Below are positions 21,880-32,585 of a DNA stretch of 64,000 nt, piece after piece. The stretch lies in NCBI RefSeq assembly GCF_000247695.1, contig NW_004624795.1, forward strand, positions 3,409,672 to 3,473,671, written 5' to 3'. Source of the DNA: Heterocephalus glaber (taxonomy: Eukaryota > Chordata > Mammalia > Rodentia > Bathyergidae). The notes below the pieces were generated by a model. That model saw only the letters and a list, made by a program, of their open reading frames with translations. It was not told the DNA's origin and did not search any database. Position 1 is the first letter of the stretch, and each line of letters starts with the position of its first letter. A program made the position numbers and the translations under genes.

Positions 21880-22400
21880 ACGCAGACCTAACGGAACGCG
21901 CATAGGTTTTCTTCCTCGTTCTCAGATCCTGAGCCTCCCGCAAAGCCCAGAGGCAGCCCCCCGCTTCTCCCGCGTCGGTCCCCGTGCCCCTGCTCCCCCA
22001 GCCCTCTCGGGCGCGCAGCCGCCGAACCCCAGTCCCACGCCGCGAGCAGCTCGGTGGAGCAGAGGAAGGGGGCGGAACCCAGAGCGCGGGGGGCGTGGGA
22101 CGGGTCGGACCCAACCAAGAACGGACACCGGGCGGGGAATCAGCATCCGGTGGTGAGAGATCGTCTTGGTACCGCCCCCGGGCCCGGGACGGCTGGAGAA
22201 CCCACCTGCTCCATGGCAGCCACGGTGCTAGCTCTTCCTGACCCAGTCGCAGTCCAGCCCCGCGGGCCCCGCAGCGCCTCCGAGCGGAAGGAGATTGCCT
22301 GGAGACGCCACTTCCGCCCTTAAACCCGCCCCCAGAGCAAGCCGAGAATTGCGTCGCACTGAGCCCCGCCCCCCGACGCAAAGGGAGTTCGGCTGCGCTG
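21880..22400 (-). promoter_or_regulatory. STARD3: STARD3 CpG-island promoter
   Basis: CpG-dense, no TATA box. Minus-strand GGCGGAAGTGG (about 22308-22318) is an ETS-type site, with GC boxes just upstream (about 22328-22372). This fits a housekeeping promoter for a broadly expressed gene. Confidence 0.7.
22206..22300 (-). other. STARD3: STARD3 non-coding exon 1 (inferred)
   Basis: The donor GGAGCAG|GTGGGT at 22206/22205 lies in a CpG island about 9.5 kb upstream of exon 2. A short non-coding first exon in a CpG island is the known STARD3 layout. The upstream limit is a guess. The exon carries an upstream ATG at 22214. Confidence 0.6.
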
Positions 22401-22524
22401 AAGTTGCTCTGTAAGAGAGTCCTGCCTCCTGAATGACCACCAGCCCTGCGTAACAGGACACCTATCACCTCCCGCTTCTCTTCCCTCCCCTGAAAGAGAG
22501 TCTTGGCACAGTTATTTACAAAGA

Positions 22525-22530
22525 TGTATT
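22525..22530 (-). terminator. PPP1R1B: PPP1R1B polyadenylation signal (variant)
   Basis: Minus-strand AATACA, with AATAAC close by (about 22510-22515), some 690 nt past the stop. No canonical AATAAA is present there, so the call is tentative. The PPP1R1B 3' end lies about 200 bp from the STARD3 promoter. Confidence 0.4.
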
Positions 22531-23215
22531 ACAGCACTGGAGGGATTCAGGCCTGGAGTTGAGGAAGAAGGGGAAGAGGACAGAGTAGCTGGGGACAAGG
22601 AGAACCTGGCTTCCCCGCCATGTGTCCCCCCTAAGGACGCGTACTAGGCGGCATTCCCGGCATCAAAGCACAAACAAAACGCAACGAAGCAGCCCCTGCC
22701 AGTCCATCTTCCAGGCACGCAGGGGAGAAGGGCTGATCCAGAGATCTCTGTGCGTTGAGGCTGTGGAGGAGTAGTCCTGGGCCCTGGGAGACGCTGGTGA
22801 CGGGATGGTGACTTGGAGTCCGGCGGGGAGAGAGGCGGAGGAGGCTCTCAGGACCCCTGCAGGTTCTCACACTCCTTTCCCCAGATCTTAGGGTCCTGCC
22901 CTGTGGGTCTCCTGTGCCCAGGGGACAGGATCTGGGGAGTAGGACTGTGAAAAGCAAATCCTCCTTTCTGCTTCCTGAATTTTCCAGCACGGGGTTCCCC
23001 ACACCCCATCTCCCACCGGGTGAATGGAGGAACGACTGGCAGGGGCGGGTGTCAGGGACTCGGCATCAGCCAAAGGTGGGCAAAGAAGCAAACACAGACC
23101 AGCCTCAGTCGTCTAGAAGTCGCAGGGGAGGGGAAGAACAGGGCGGGGACAGAGTGGGTTTCTGGGGAACAGTGACGCCCCCTCTACTTCCTCTTGAAGA
23201 CTGGGAGCTGCACAC

Positions 23216-23256
23216 TTATGTGCCAGGCTCGGGGCGCTGAGGCTCCTGTCCCGGCT
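23216..23256 (-). CDS. PPP1R1B: PPP1R1B exon 7 (stop codon)
   Basis: 41 coding nt after [19 protein letters not shown], then TAA at 23216-23218. A 3' UTR of about 700 nt follows. Confidence 0.94.
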
Positions 23257-26200
23257 CTGCAAGGCAAGTAGAGAGGGACTCAGGGCCTGGCCCCGCACCA
23301 GGTCGGGCCTGGCCTCCCCATTCCACACTCCCAGCCATACCAGTTAGTGCCGGATCTTGGCCCTCGGAGCTGCCGTCTCTCTGGGGCTCATCCAGAGGGG
23401 GCGGGCGCTCCCAGGGCCCCTCCAGACCCTGGCCACAGGCTACCTTCTGCCCAGCTGGGGATGGGAAGAAGGAATAAAAACACAGGCTGTAGGTATTATC
23501 TGGCTGACCTGGAGCAAGAGCTAAATTTCTCGTGGCCGAGCCCAAACCTTTGGAGGCATCATGGCATAGTGGTTTATTTGTGTTTTGAGACAGTCTGCCT
23601 ACGTAGCCCAGGCTGGCCTCCAACTTGCAGCTATCCTCCTGCCTCAGCCTCCCGAGAGCCGCCCTTCATGGCTTCCTTGGTAGTCTTGTCATGTGACCCA
23701 GTGCCCTGCTGGTTGCCCCGAAGGGACGGCCACCTCTCAACTCCTTTCCACCTGTTCTGGGGTCTTCTAGCCCTCAGATGCAGGCCCAAGCCAACTTGTT
23801 AGGGTGTGAGGGCTGAACGTTTCAAGTGTGTGTATGTGGGGTCGTCAACCGTGTATCATTCTCATAAATAATGGGACAAAAGTTCATGGGCCGAGGATTT
23901 AGCTCAGTGGTTCCACCGCCTTCCTGGCAAGCATAAGGTCCAGTGTTCGATCCCCGGTACCAAAACAAAAAAGTTCACCCTTCACCAGGAGGCATAGAAG
24001 TGGCACAGCTTCCCATGGCCAGGCCTGCAGAAACGGCCATGGGAGGGGTGAGCTCTTCCAGCCCAGAAACTCTCCCAGCTTGGGACACTTCTCGATGTGT
24101 CTAGACCCCGGACTCCTGGTCCTCTCCCTGACCCCTTCCACTCAGGCAGCTGAGGTGCAAGGTTCTTAAACCCTAAATTCTCCTTGTGGACACTAGAGGG
24201 CACCCTCCCATTCCAATCCCAGGAAAGAAAAAGGGAGAAAGGGTCTCCAGGCTCTGGAGACGGCCAATGAGCCCCAAAGAGAGCACATCCAGGGCTCGGA
24301 AATGCAGGCAATGGGGGTGCTGGGCTCCCCCGAATCGCCTCCTTCACAGTGCCTCACTGCAGTGGCTGGAAGGCCTTTTTCATTTTATTTTTTTGGTTGT
24401 GTAAGACAGGATCTCACTATGCTGCCCAGGCTGGCCTTGAGCTCACTATGTAGCTGAGGCTGGCCTGTAACTTCCTGCGATCCTCCTGCCTCAGCCTCCC
24501 AAGTGCTGGCATTAGAGGCGTGCACCACCAGGTCTAGCTCTGAAGTCCTTTTTTGCCTCTAGCCTCATACCTCCTGTGCCCTTGCCTTAATTCTCAGGCA
24601 AGACCTGACTAGGAGAGGGAGAATGGAGGAAGCCCAGGGCTCAGATGAGGCCACAGAGAAGCTCTCACGGGATGGGGGTGGGGAGGCCCCGGATGTGCCG
24701 TTGCTGCAGGGTCGCCACAGTGACCCAGGGACAGGTGCTGCGGGATCTCATGGTCATGTGTCACAGTCCCTTCAGCTTACCAGAGCCCCTGATGGCCTTC
24801 AGGACCTCAGCCTGGCTGTCCTCTTCCTCCTCCTCCTCCTCCTCGTCCTCCTCCTCCTCCTCCTCGTCCTCTCTCGGGTAGCCCAGCTCCCGAAGCTCCC
24901 CCAGCTCGTCCTCCTCCTCCTCTGAGGCCTGGCTCTCACTCAGGTTGCTGATGGTTTGCAGGTGGGACTCGGCGATGCGCTGCACAGCTGACAGGGCCCA
25001 GGCAGGGCAGGGTCGGCCAGGCCCAGGCAGCAGCCCCGCACTCCCTCCCCAGCCTGTGGGCCACCACCTTGGGCCCAAGTTCAAGGCCACAGGCCAGCCC
25101 AAGGCAGGAGCAGCAGCAGGGGGCAGGCTGCATCGTGTTTGGTTTTAAACTGTCGAGACACTGGCCCCACAGAGACTGGCACAAGGAAGTGCCCCTCGAC
25201 ATAGGGTGCCAGGCTGGGCAAGTCCAGACGGGCATAGCAGCAGCTTAATGTTCCCTGGCTGGGGGCTTGCTCTGCCAGGTACCCAGGCCTGCAGGCCATG
25301 TGGACCGGCTCAACCCCAGGCAGGAGGTGCCAGGCTGCAGGCCGGGCAGGGGATTTGCCTTCTCCTTTTTGGGGGGGTTTCAGCCTGCCTGAGGTTCACT
25401 GCTCACTCAGATCCTGCCTCCACTGTGCTGTGCCCACCCCCACCGTGCCACTGCTCTTAGATGCCCACCCACACCCCCTGCTGCGGGTTCCAAGGGTGGG
25501 GTCGATTCTGGGCCTAAGGACACAATCATCCACAGCCAGGGAGTCCGTGCCTGGGGAAGTGACCTGCTCCAGTGCGGCCCCCAACACCTTGACCCACATC
25601 CCCAAGCTCCCAGCTCCCTCTGCAGTGACCTAGAAAGCTGCCAACACCCCCACTACCAGGACGTGCTCGGAGAGGGCCCAGGAAGGGCCGGAGTGGGAAT
25701 GGGGGGTTGGGGGCAGAGGTGCTGGTGAGGGGCGGGGAGGCTGACGGGGTCTGGGAGTGCTCGGGACACCAAGTCCACAGGCACCGACCAGGGGTGAGGT
25801 TGGCAGTTCCCCCCCTCCCCGAGGCGTTTGGAAACCTCCGGGTCTGTGACGGGACCCTGAGGTCCTGCCAAGTTGGGGACAGGCACAGAGGGTGCATTGT
25901 GTGTGCCCAAGCCTCCCTCCCGCTGGCTCTGGGCAGGCTACTCAGGCAATAAAAGCCCAATAAATCACCCTGCCCTGGCCTTGGGGAGGTGGCAGAGCTT
26001 CCCCCTGAGCCAAGAGTGACACTGAGACCTGGGCACCCACTCCTCCCCAGAGCAAGACCTGGTGTTTCCTCCTACTCTGGAGGGTTCTCAGGTCCCCTAG
26101 AAAGGCCAGGAGCTGCCACCCAGCTCCCTCCTGAACCCAGCCGCCCCTGCAGTTGGGGCAAAAGGTGGTGGCAGCCCTGGGCCTGCCAGGGGGAGGAGAG

Positions 26201-29200
26201 CAGTCAGAGCCATGGTGACAGTAGGTGCACGTGCCACGAGCCTCCCCCTGCTCTGCTGGGACCGCTGGGTCTGCCCTTTCTCTTTCCTTTTCCCTCCCCC
26301 TCTTCTAGCTTCTCCATTTCTGGGTTCTGAACTCTCCCTAATGCAGGTCTCCTTTTATCTTTTTTCCTTATGGTTTTTTGAGACGGGGTCTCACTATGTT
26401 GGCCTCGAACTTGCAGCGATCCTCCTGCCTCAGCCTCCCAAGTGCTGGGATAGATGACAGGCATGCACCACCACGCCCTGCTAAGTCCCTCTTTAAGCGC
26501 CACTAAGCCAAGCATGGAAGTAGACGTGGCACCCTCCTCCTGATCTCTTGTCCCCCTTCCACCTGCTGCCCCCAACCTACCCCCATGTCAGGAGCCAGAG
26601 GGACTGCGGGTGTCACATGCTTAGCCCGCACCTGGTTCGATCCCCAGCACCCCTCAGAAAAGCCCCAGGGACAGTTTTTGCCCCTTTCACTCATCGGGGT
26701 TGGAATGGGGGCCGGTTTCCTGCCTCCCTGAGATGTCCCCTCTCCCTGGCCCTGCTCCGGACCCCTGTCCCCCGTGCCACCCACTTCCTGCAGCTCTGTC
26801 CTTTCATGTCCCCGTCCTGGGAGACCAGGAGCCTCCGCTCCGTGCCCAGCCGGGCAGGCAGTGGCAGGTGACCTTTGCTGCTGCTCGGAACCTCTCTGCC
26901 CTCCCCACCCCAATCAGCACCCCTCTCTCCTTCAGCTGTGGCTCCCATCGTCCCTGGCCAGAGACCAGGCCTGGAACCCCTGGTGGGCCTGGAGCCCCCG
27001 TGTCACCCTTCTGTCCCTGGTTCCTCTGATCTGACCCCCAAACCCAAGTCCACACCCCTCACCCTGTGAGCTCCCCCTGATGCTGGAGGCCAGGGGCCCA
27101 GGAGCATAGGGATGGAGAAGCCAATCCCCATGTCTTACTCAGCTTCCCTTGTTCTGGTTTTGGGAATCGACTCAGGGCCTCACGCATGTTAGGCCAGTGC
27201 TATGCCATGGGTGGCAGCCCCAAGTGCCCAGGAGTGGAGCCTGGTACAATGCCCCGGCAGTGTGGCTATGGGGTGACCTGCCTGTCACTACAGAGCTGAG
27301 AAGCAGGCAAGGGAAGGGTCTGGTGGCAAATGGGGTGAGGGGAGAAGGTGCCCTGCATGGGGGCGTCTGGCCCAGGCCAGCCTCGTGGAGGAGCAGACTG
27401 GGCAGGGGCTGTTGTCACCCGGACCACCCCTCCTTCTCGCCCTGCTGCAGGGCTCCAGCTGCCCTTTCAGCCACTGTCTTGCAGTTCTGGTCGCCGGGGG
27501 GAAGCCCCCCTCCCTCCCACAGTGTCAGCCCGTCCCCGGGACGGTGGGCTCACGGCAGAGTGTACCTTTCAGCGAGGGTGGTGTGTAGGCACAGGGGTTG
27601 GGTCTCTTGGACTTGGGGTGGTGCCCCTCTCCTGCGGCTCTCTGCAGGGAACAGAGGGCTCAGGGGCTCCCCGGGTCCTGGCCCCCTCTGCCTTCCCGCC
27701 ATCCCACTGCAGCAGCAACAGGGTGGGCAACTGCTCCAGCCTCTGCCCCGCCCCCCCGTGGCTTCAGGACATCCGAGAGCCTGAGGGGGAACGGACGGGG
27801 ACCTAATGGCCCTGGCCCACTCGGAGGTGCCACTGATAGGCTAATGTGCCCTCCCAGAGTGCCACTGAGTGATGCCTTGTGTTGCTCAGCTGGCGCTGTG
27901 GGCACCGTGCCCTCCGCCCCCCAGAGCCTGCCTCCCTCCTGGAGCTGGCTTGGGGACTCACCTGGTGGGGAGAGGCCTCCTCCTCTGCAGAGGCCCCCGG
28001 AGCATGGCACCAGCAGAAGCAGAGAGGAGGGAGAGAGAATCCGCATTACCGTCCCAGATCTCAGCTTCCAGGGAGGAAACTGTGCCCCTCCGGGGGGCGC
28101 CATTCAGAGAGTGACCCCCGAAGCGCTGGGCTCTCAGACCCAAACCCACTCCCAGGCTTCAGTTCTGACCCCCACTGTCCCCCGGAAAGAGGCTGCTGGG
28201 GGCAGGCGAGAGTCCTACCTGGCGAGGAGTGCTCCGAGAGCCGGAACAGCATGGCAGGGGTTGGCCTCCGGCGCCGGATCTGAGGAGATGGAAGGGAGAG
28301 AGAGGATAGACACCTGCAGGACAGACACCCCAGGTCCACGCACCCCAACCCCAGGCAGCAGAGAGCAGCACTTTGGAATCCCCAGGGAGCCTCTGAATCA
28401 AAGACTCCCAGAGCTAAAGCAGCTCTGTAGCTCCCTCAGCCCCTCCACTGTACACAGATGAAAACCCCAGGTTCGGAGAGGTTCAGTAGCGTGCTGAAGG
28501 TCACACAGCACACACCAAGTCCAAGGGACTAGAAAAGGCCCAGAACATCCAGGCCCCGAGCCCCAGCCCAGTTCTGTCCCCTCCAAGGCCACTCCAGAAC
28601 CCGTGTCTTCCTTTCCTTCTCCTGCCCAGAGGGTCCTTCTCCTGGGCCCTCTGGGAAGATAAAGCCCTGCACCTAACATCACCTCAAGGGCTCCAGAGAA
28701 ACCGGGTCCAGTTGGGGGGGGGGACCCAGCAGGGCTCAGCGTGAAGAGCCATCGGGGAGCCCTTCTCGGGCTGGGGAGCTCTGAGCAAGGAGAAGTTGCC
28801 CTGCTCGCCAGAGAGCCAAGCTGGACGGGAAGGGCACGGCCCCACGGGCGCCGCAATCAGACCCACTGCCGCCTAAGTAGGTCCGCTCCGCGCCCCAGGG
28901 AAATGCGCTGGAGCTGTCACCTCCCCCGCGAGTCCCCAGCACTGCGCTCCAGACCGACGCTGCCGCCCCTCCCTCCCGAGGCCACTCGGCCCATCCTCCC
29001 CTCAGCAACAAGTGCCCCCGCTGGGCTGTGGCCCGGCTGGCCACCTCTCCCTCTGGGGGTTCGGGGACCTGAGATCCGCAGGACCTGAGATCAGAGAGAG
29101 CCACAGCGAGGTCCGCGACCCCAGCTGGGCACGCGGGGTGGGCTGGGGGGCGTGCAGGGCGCGGAGAGTGACCGGGTCAGGTGTACTTCCCGGGTTTCTG

Positions 29201-29597
29201 GGGCTGGCACGGTGGCGGGAGGTCCTAGTGGGAGGCCGGGAAGGAGGCTAGCGGAGGGACTGCGCAGGGTAAAAGGACGGTACCCCAGAAAAGACGGCGC
29301 CCCAGAAAGGACAGTCCCCGGGCAGCTACCCGACGCTCTCGGCCAAATTCCGGCCCGGGATCGGCCCGGAGTCCGGGAAAAGTTGCGCGAGTGTCCGCGA
29401 ACTTGGCGCTGCGCGGCCTGCGGGGGCCCGGGTGGGGATCCCGGCCCTGCGCCCCCAGTCCGGTGCGCCGCAGATTCCGGGTGGGTCGGGCCCTGCGGCG
29501 GGCCGCGGCCCCTTACCATCTCCACCTGGCGGGGGTCGAGCTGGCTGGGGGGCGCGGGCACCGAGAACTGGATCTTCTTGCGGTCCTTGGGGTCCAT
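23216..29597 (-). CDS. PPP1R1B: DARPP-32, protein phosphatase 1 regulatory subunit 1B (7 coding exons, 200 aa)
   Basis: DARPP-32 integrates dopamine and glutamate signals in striatal neurons. When PKA phosphorylates Thr34 it inhibits PP1; when Cdk5 phosphorylates Thr75 it inhibits PKA. Visible here: PP1-docking KKIQF at residues 7-11, RRRRPT with Thr34 in the exact position, CAYTPPSLK with Thr75, a long Asp/Glu tract after LGYPRE in exon 5, and the C-terminal [18 protein letters not shown] block. Coding exons: 29517-29597, 28219-28279, 27962-27984 (23-nt micro-exon), 27566-27641, 24781-24987, 23341-23454 and 23216-23256. They sum to 603 nt with all phases closed. Human is 204 aa. The promoter is in a large CpG island and the gene is head-to-head with NEUROD2, 14 kb away. 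A truncated t-DARPP first exon could exist in intron 1 but was not identified. Confidence 0.97.
23341..23454 (-). CDS. PPP1R1B: PPP1R1B exon 6
   Basis: 114 nt between TCCCCAG and [23 protein letters not shown] to GQDPALT. Confidence 0.95.
23575..23668 (-). repeat. B1 SINE
   Basis: Minus-strand B1 in PPP1R1B intron 5, 3' part of the element lost after CCTCCCGAG. Confidence 0.75.
23886..23975 (+). repeat. dID-type SINE
   Basis: GAGGATTTAGCTCAGTGGTT, GTTCGATCCCCGGTACC and an A-rich tail. Confidence 0.85.
24385..24540 (-). repeat. B1 SINE with internal duplication
   Basis: CACTATG..GGCTGGCCT block twice, in PPP1R1B intron 5. Confidence 0.8.
24781..24987 (-). CDS. PPP1R1B: PPP1R1B exon 5 (acidic tract)
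   Basis: 207 nt between TGTCAG and [24 protein letters not shown], then a GAG/GAC-rich run coding mostly Glu/Asp, then [12 protein letters not shown]. The matching CTC-rich plus strand is coding, not a free microsatellite. Confidence 0.95.
26366..26480 (-). repeat. B1 SINE
   Basis: TTTTTTGAGACGGGGTCTCA to CACCACCACGCCCTGC, in PPP1R1B intron 4. Confidence 0.8.
27148..27215 (-). repeat. Degenerate dID-type SINE
   Basis: GGTTTTGGGAATCGACTCAG and GGCCAGTGCTATGCCA resemble reverse dID. Confidence 0.55.
27566..27641 (-). CDS. PPP1R1B: PPP1R1B exon 4 (Thr75)
   Basis: 76 nt between CCCTGCAG and [22 protein letters not shown] then CAYTPPSLK. Confidence 0.95.
27962..27984 (-). CDS. PPP1R1B: PPP1R1B exon 3, 23-nt micro-exon
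   Basis: CTCTGCAG then 23 nt then GTGAGT. With the G carried over from exon 2 it encodes EEEASPHQ, which matches human and mouse, and converts phase 1 to phase 0. Without it exon 4 would be out of frame. Confidence 0.93.
28219..28279 (-). CDS. PPP1R1B: PPP1R1B exon 2 (Thr34)
   Basis: 61 nt between CCTCAG and [26 protein letters not shown], phase 1 exit. Confidence 0.96.
28405..28530 (+). repeat. MIR-like fragment
   Basis: ACACAGATGAAAACCCCAGG, GAGAGGTTCAGTA and AAGGTCACACAGC blocks, in PPP1R1B intron 1. Confidence 0.55.
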
Positions 29598-30480
29598 GGC
29601 GGGTGCGCCCCGGGCTCTCGGGCTGCGTCCCCGCTCGGCGCCCGCGCGCTGTTCCAGCCGCCTGGCGGCCAGGGGTCTCGAGGGGCGAGGTGGAGGAGGA
29701 GGCTGGGGTAGGAGCGGGAGGAGCCGAGCGGTTCCTGCGCCCAGCTCCAGTGGCACCGGCGCGGGGCTCGGCCGGGCTCGCTGCTCCCCGGGCTCGCTGC
29801 GCCCCTGCCCGGCTCGGCGCCCCCGCCCGGCTCCCCTGCGCCCTCGCCCTCGCGGGTCCTGGGTCTGCTCCCGGCCCTGCCCCTGCCCCGCGTCCCTGTC
29901 CCTGTCTCTCCCGCGGGGCTCAACCCGGGTCCCAGCCCGTCTCCGCCCTCCCGGGGTGGCACCCGCGCGCGGTGGGCGGGCCAGGGCCAGCGGCCAATGA
30001 GCGTCGAGCACCGCGCCCCCTCCGAGCCCCGGGAGGAGGGGGCGGGGCCGGAGAGCAGGGGGCGGGGCCGGTGAGTGGGGTGGGGGCCCCCTGCCGGCCC
30101 CCCAGACCTGCGCTGCATTATTGATGGCGTCCAGCAGCGAGGGGGGAGGGGAGAAGGGGCCGCGGGGACGCCCGCGTTCACCACCTGGTGGCCCTGGCGC
30201 TGGGAGTTGCACGGAGGCCCGCGAGAGTGGCACCTGTCACGCTGGGAATGGGGGTGTCCTAGGAAGCGAGCGGCGTGGACGAGGCGCGCGTGGGAGGACT
30301 CGCGTCAGTCACCGCGGCAGGGAACTGTGCAGGGGCCCCGGGGGGGGGCGCGGGGCGTCGGGTGGTGTGAGTTGTGCTTGTGCGAGTGAGCGTGTCAGTG
30401 TCGGAGACGCGCGAGAGTGGCAGCGCGTAGGAGTCCTGCGTGTGTGCGGGGCGGGCGGGGGCGTGGGAGGACGTCAGGGC
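29100..30480 (-). promoter_or_regulatory. PPP1R1B: PPP1R1B CpG-island promoter and 5' UTR
   Basis: Very CpG-dense sequence covering exon 1, its GC-rich 5' UTR (about 29598-29950) and the upstream flank. No TATA box is visible. The transcription start is not pinpointed. Confidence 0.7.
29517..29597 (-). CDS. PPP1R1B: PPP1R1B exon 1 coding part
   Basis: 81 nt, [18 protein letters not shown] to QVEM, donor GTAAGG. It holds the PP1-docking KKIQF. Confidence 0.96.
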
Positions 30481-31365
30481 TGTCAGGGTGACGGCAGCGC
30501 CAGCTCGCAGGGTGGGGACACCGGCCTGGACCAGCCGCGACTGGGCTGCGGTCCGGGGTGGGGGGGCAGGCACACGTCTAGCAGCGGTGTACCCCCTGCC
30601 TGTGTCCCCTGGGGGCAAGACTGGGGCTTGGGGCGCCTTGTGGGTCACTTGCCATCACGTGATGGGGAGAGGGGTGTGTGCTGCTCCCGGGTGCCAGCCC
30701 CACCCTCCACAGAGGTGCCTGTGGGCATCTGGAGGGGACAAGAGGGGCTGCTCTGTCCAGGCCGGAGTGGGGCGAGGCCGGGAAGGTGCACTCGTGGACA
30801 CGCTGTCCTCCGGCCCCTTGTGCTGGGTGGCTTCTATCCAGGTCACCCGCCGGCCCAGCACAGCCAGGAGCCCTCCCTGCAGCCTTTCCTCTCCCACCCA
30901 AGCACAGTGGCTCCTGGGCCCAGCCAGAGCCCAGAGGACTCTCAGGGCAGTGGGGTCAGGGGCGTGATGTTCTGCCCACCTGGGACTCGAGCAGGGGGCC
31001 ACAGCTCTGGCCCTGCCAGCCAGACTCCTCCTCCGGCGCAGCCTGGCTCCAGTCCCTTGTGTCTGTTGACTTTTATACTTGTCCAGGACACAGCCGGATG
31101 CCAGGCTGCTGGCCCAGGGGTGTGGACATCTCTGGCCATCCCTGGCTTGGCCCAGGACCCCTTCTCTGCCGGGGTGTGGTGGGGAGCGGCAGAGGCCAGG
31201 TTGGCAGTGCTTAGGGGGTAAACAACAAGGGGCACAGGAAGGGCATGGACCAAGGTGGGGGAAGGGGCTTGGCTTCCAAGGCTGGGGGCCGCGCAGAGGG
31301 TTATGGGGTGGAGCAGAAGAGCCCTCGGGGAACACTCCCCAACCTCAGTTCAGCAGCAGTGCTTG
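30480..31365. other. Intergenic, PPP1R1B upstream flank
   Basis: GC-rich sequence without recognised genes or repeats. Long open frames here reflect base composition only. Confidence 0.5.
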
Positions 31366-31369
31366 CTTA

Positions 31370-31496
31370 TTGTCTGGTTTTTGGAGACAGGGTCTCTCTG
31401 TGTGGCCCAGGCTGGCCTTGAACTCTCAGGGATCCTCCTGCCTCAGCCTCCCCAGGGCTGGGATTACAGGCGTGCATCACCACACCTGGCTAGGGC
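31370..31496 (-). repeat. B1 SINE
   Basis: TTTTTGGAGACAGGGTCTCT to CATCACCACACCTGGC. Confidence 0.85.
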
Positions 31497-31697
31497 TTGT
31501 TTATTTATGAAGGACATATTCCGGGACCCCCAGAGTCAGGAGACATCTCCCGGAGCTCAGGCTGGCAGGAGACGGTACAGAGCTGGGGGGTTGTAGAAGA
31601 AAGCCAAAGGAGCCAGAAAGCCATGAAAGATGAAGAGACAAAGGGGAGCAGAGAGAAGGGAAAGGCTCACGACAGAAAGGCAGGAGACAGAGATGGA

Positions 31698-31805
31698 GAG
31701 AGTAAAAATAGCTCGGCATTAAGATAATTGCAGCTCCCAGCTCTGCCCTCCGTTAGGAATTAAATGAGGTTTTATTACTTTGATTTTTCTTTCCTGGATC
31801 CTACG
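31698..31805. promoter_or_regulatory. AT-rich candidate conserved element A
   Basis: An abrupt AT-rich patch in GC-rich surroundings, with TAATTG-type homeodomain cores (GATAATTGCAG, GAATTAAATGAG) and a TTTATTAC stretch. It is not SINE-like. Enhancer role is inferred from composition and position. Confidence 0.4.
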
Positions 31806-31989
31806 CGACTTCTCAAGAACTTGGGGAAAAGTTTTTCCCTGTGGGCGGCCGGGTGGCAGGGGCTGCGTGGGACCAGGAGGACGGGTGGGTCCACCGGGAG
31901 CCTCAGAAGGGCAGGGGCTGGCAGGGTGGGGTGGGCAGGGGACACCTGGGTGAAGCCAGCAGCCCAGGGCCAGGGTGACCCCATTCACT

Positions 31990-32125
31990 GTGACTTGGAG
32001 TTAATCACATGCAAATGAGATGCAAAATAACATGCCACTCTTGGGTTATTATTCTTGAGTTAGAAGCACGGGGCGGTTAGGTCCGCTGAACAGATTCAAG
32101 ACCTCGTTTGACTTAACTCTGATGG
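31990..32125. promoter_or_regulatory. Candidate conserved element B with octamer
   Basis: Contains a perfect POU octamer ATGCAAAT (32009-32016) followed 4 bp later by ATGCAAAA (32020-32027), plus GTTAATCAC and GGTTATTATTC. Confidence 0.45.
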
Positions 32126-32434
32126 AGCCGTGTGTTTTCCAGCTCAGCCCGACAGTGTTGGTGGCGAGGTGCCTGTCATGGCTGTGGGCAGTCCTAGCAC
32201 TAACTTTCTGTGTTGGGCTCTGCCACTGAGCCACACCGCCACCCTGGACACGATATTCTGGGGTGTGTCCTTCCCAACATCTCCCTTCACCACTCTGCCT
32301 GGTGCCTGCTCAGACCCTCTTCTCCGCTAGGCGCCTTTGAACCTCCGCTCTCCAGGAAGGTGTGGAGAGGGGACAGTTGGGAACATTTCCTCCCTCTCCT
32401 CAAGCAAGACGTCACCTGGACAGGACTTAAACTA

Positions 32435-32585
32435 GGAAGTCAGATGTGATAGCCCACACCTGTGATCCCAGCACTCAGGAGGCTGAGGCAGGAGGATCGC
32501 CATGTGTTGGAGCCCAGCCCGGGGAACACTTAGTTCTAAGCCAGCCTGGGCTACATGGTGGGACTCTGTCTCAAGAAAAAGAGAT
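32435..32585 (+). repeat. B1 SINE
   Basis: Plus-strand B1 ending in CTCTGTCTCAAGAAAAAG. Confidence 0.8.

Larger units (their letters stand above)
12673..22205 (-). other. STARD3: STARD3 intron 1
   Basis: 9.5 kb between inferred non-coding exon 1 and exon 2. It contains several SINEs, a TG microsatellite, a MIR-like element (20640-20850) and a 176-bp inverted repeat (18729-18904 / 19271-19446). No coding exon was seen in 12.7-21.8 kb. Confidence 0.7.

Noticed and set aside
24826..24925. CTC microsatellite
   Set aside because: It is the reverse complement of the Glu/Asp-rich coding tract of PPP1R1B exon 5.
27641..28219. Apparent frameshift in PPP1R1B when exon 2 is joined straight to exon 4
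   Set aside because: A 23-nt exon at 27962-27984 with proper splice sites restores the frame and encodes the conserved EEEASPHQ segment, so the gene is intact.
29598..30233. In-frame upstream extension of PPP1R1B exon 1
   Set aside because: GC-rich 5' UTR and promoter; the MDPKDRKK start is conserved and the upstream ATG lies beyond the likely start of transcription.
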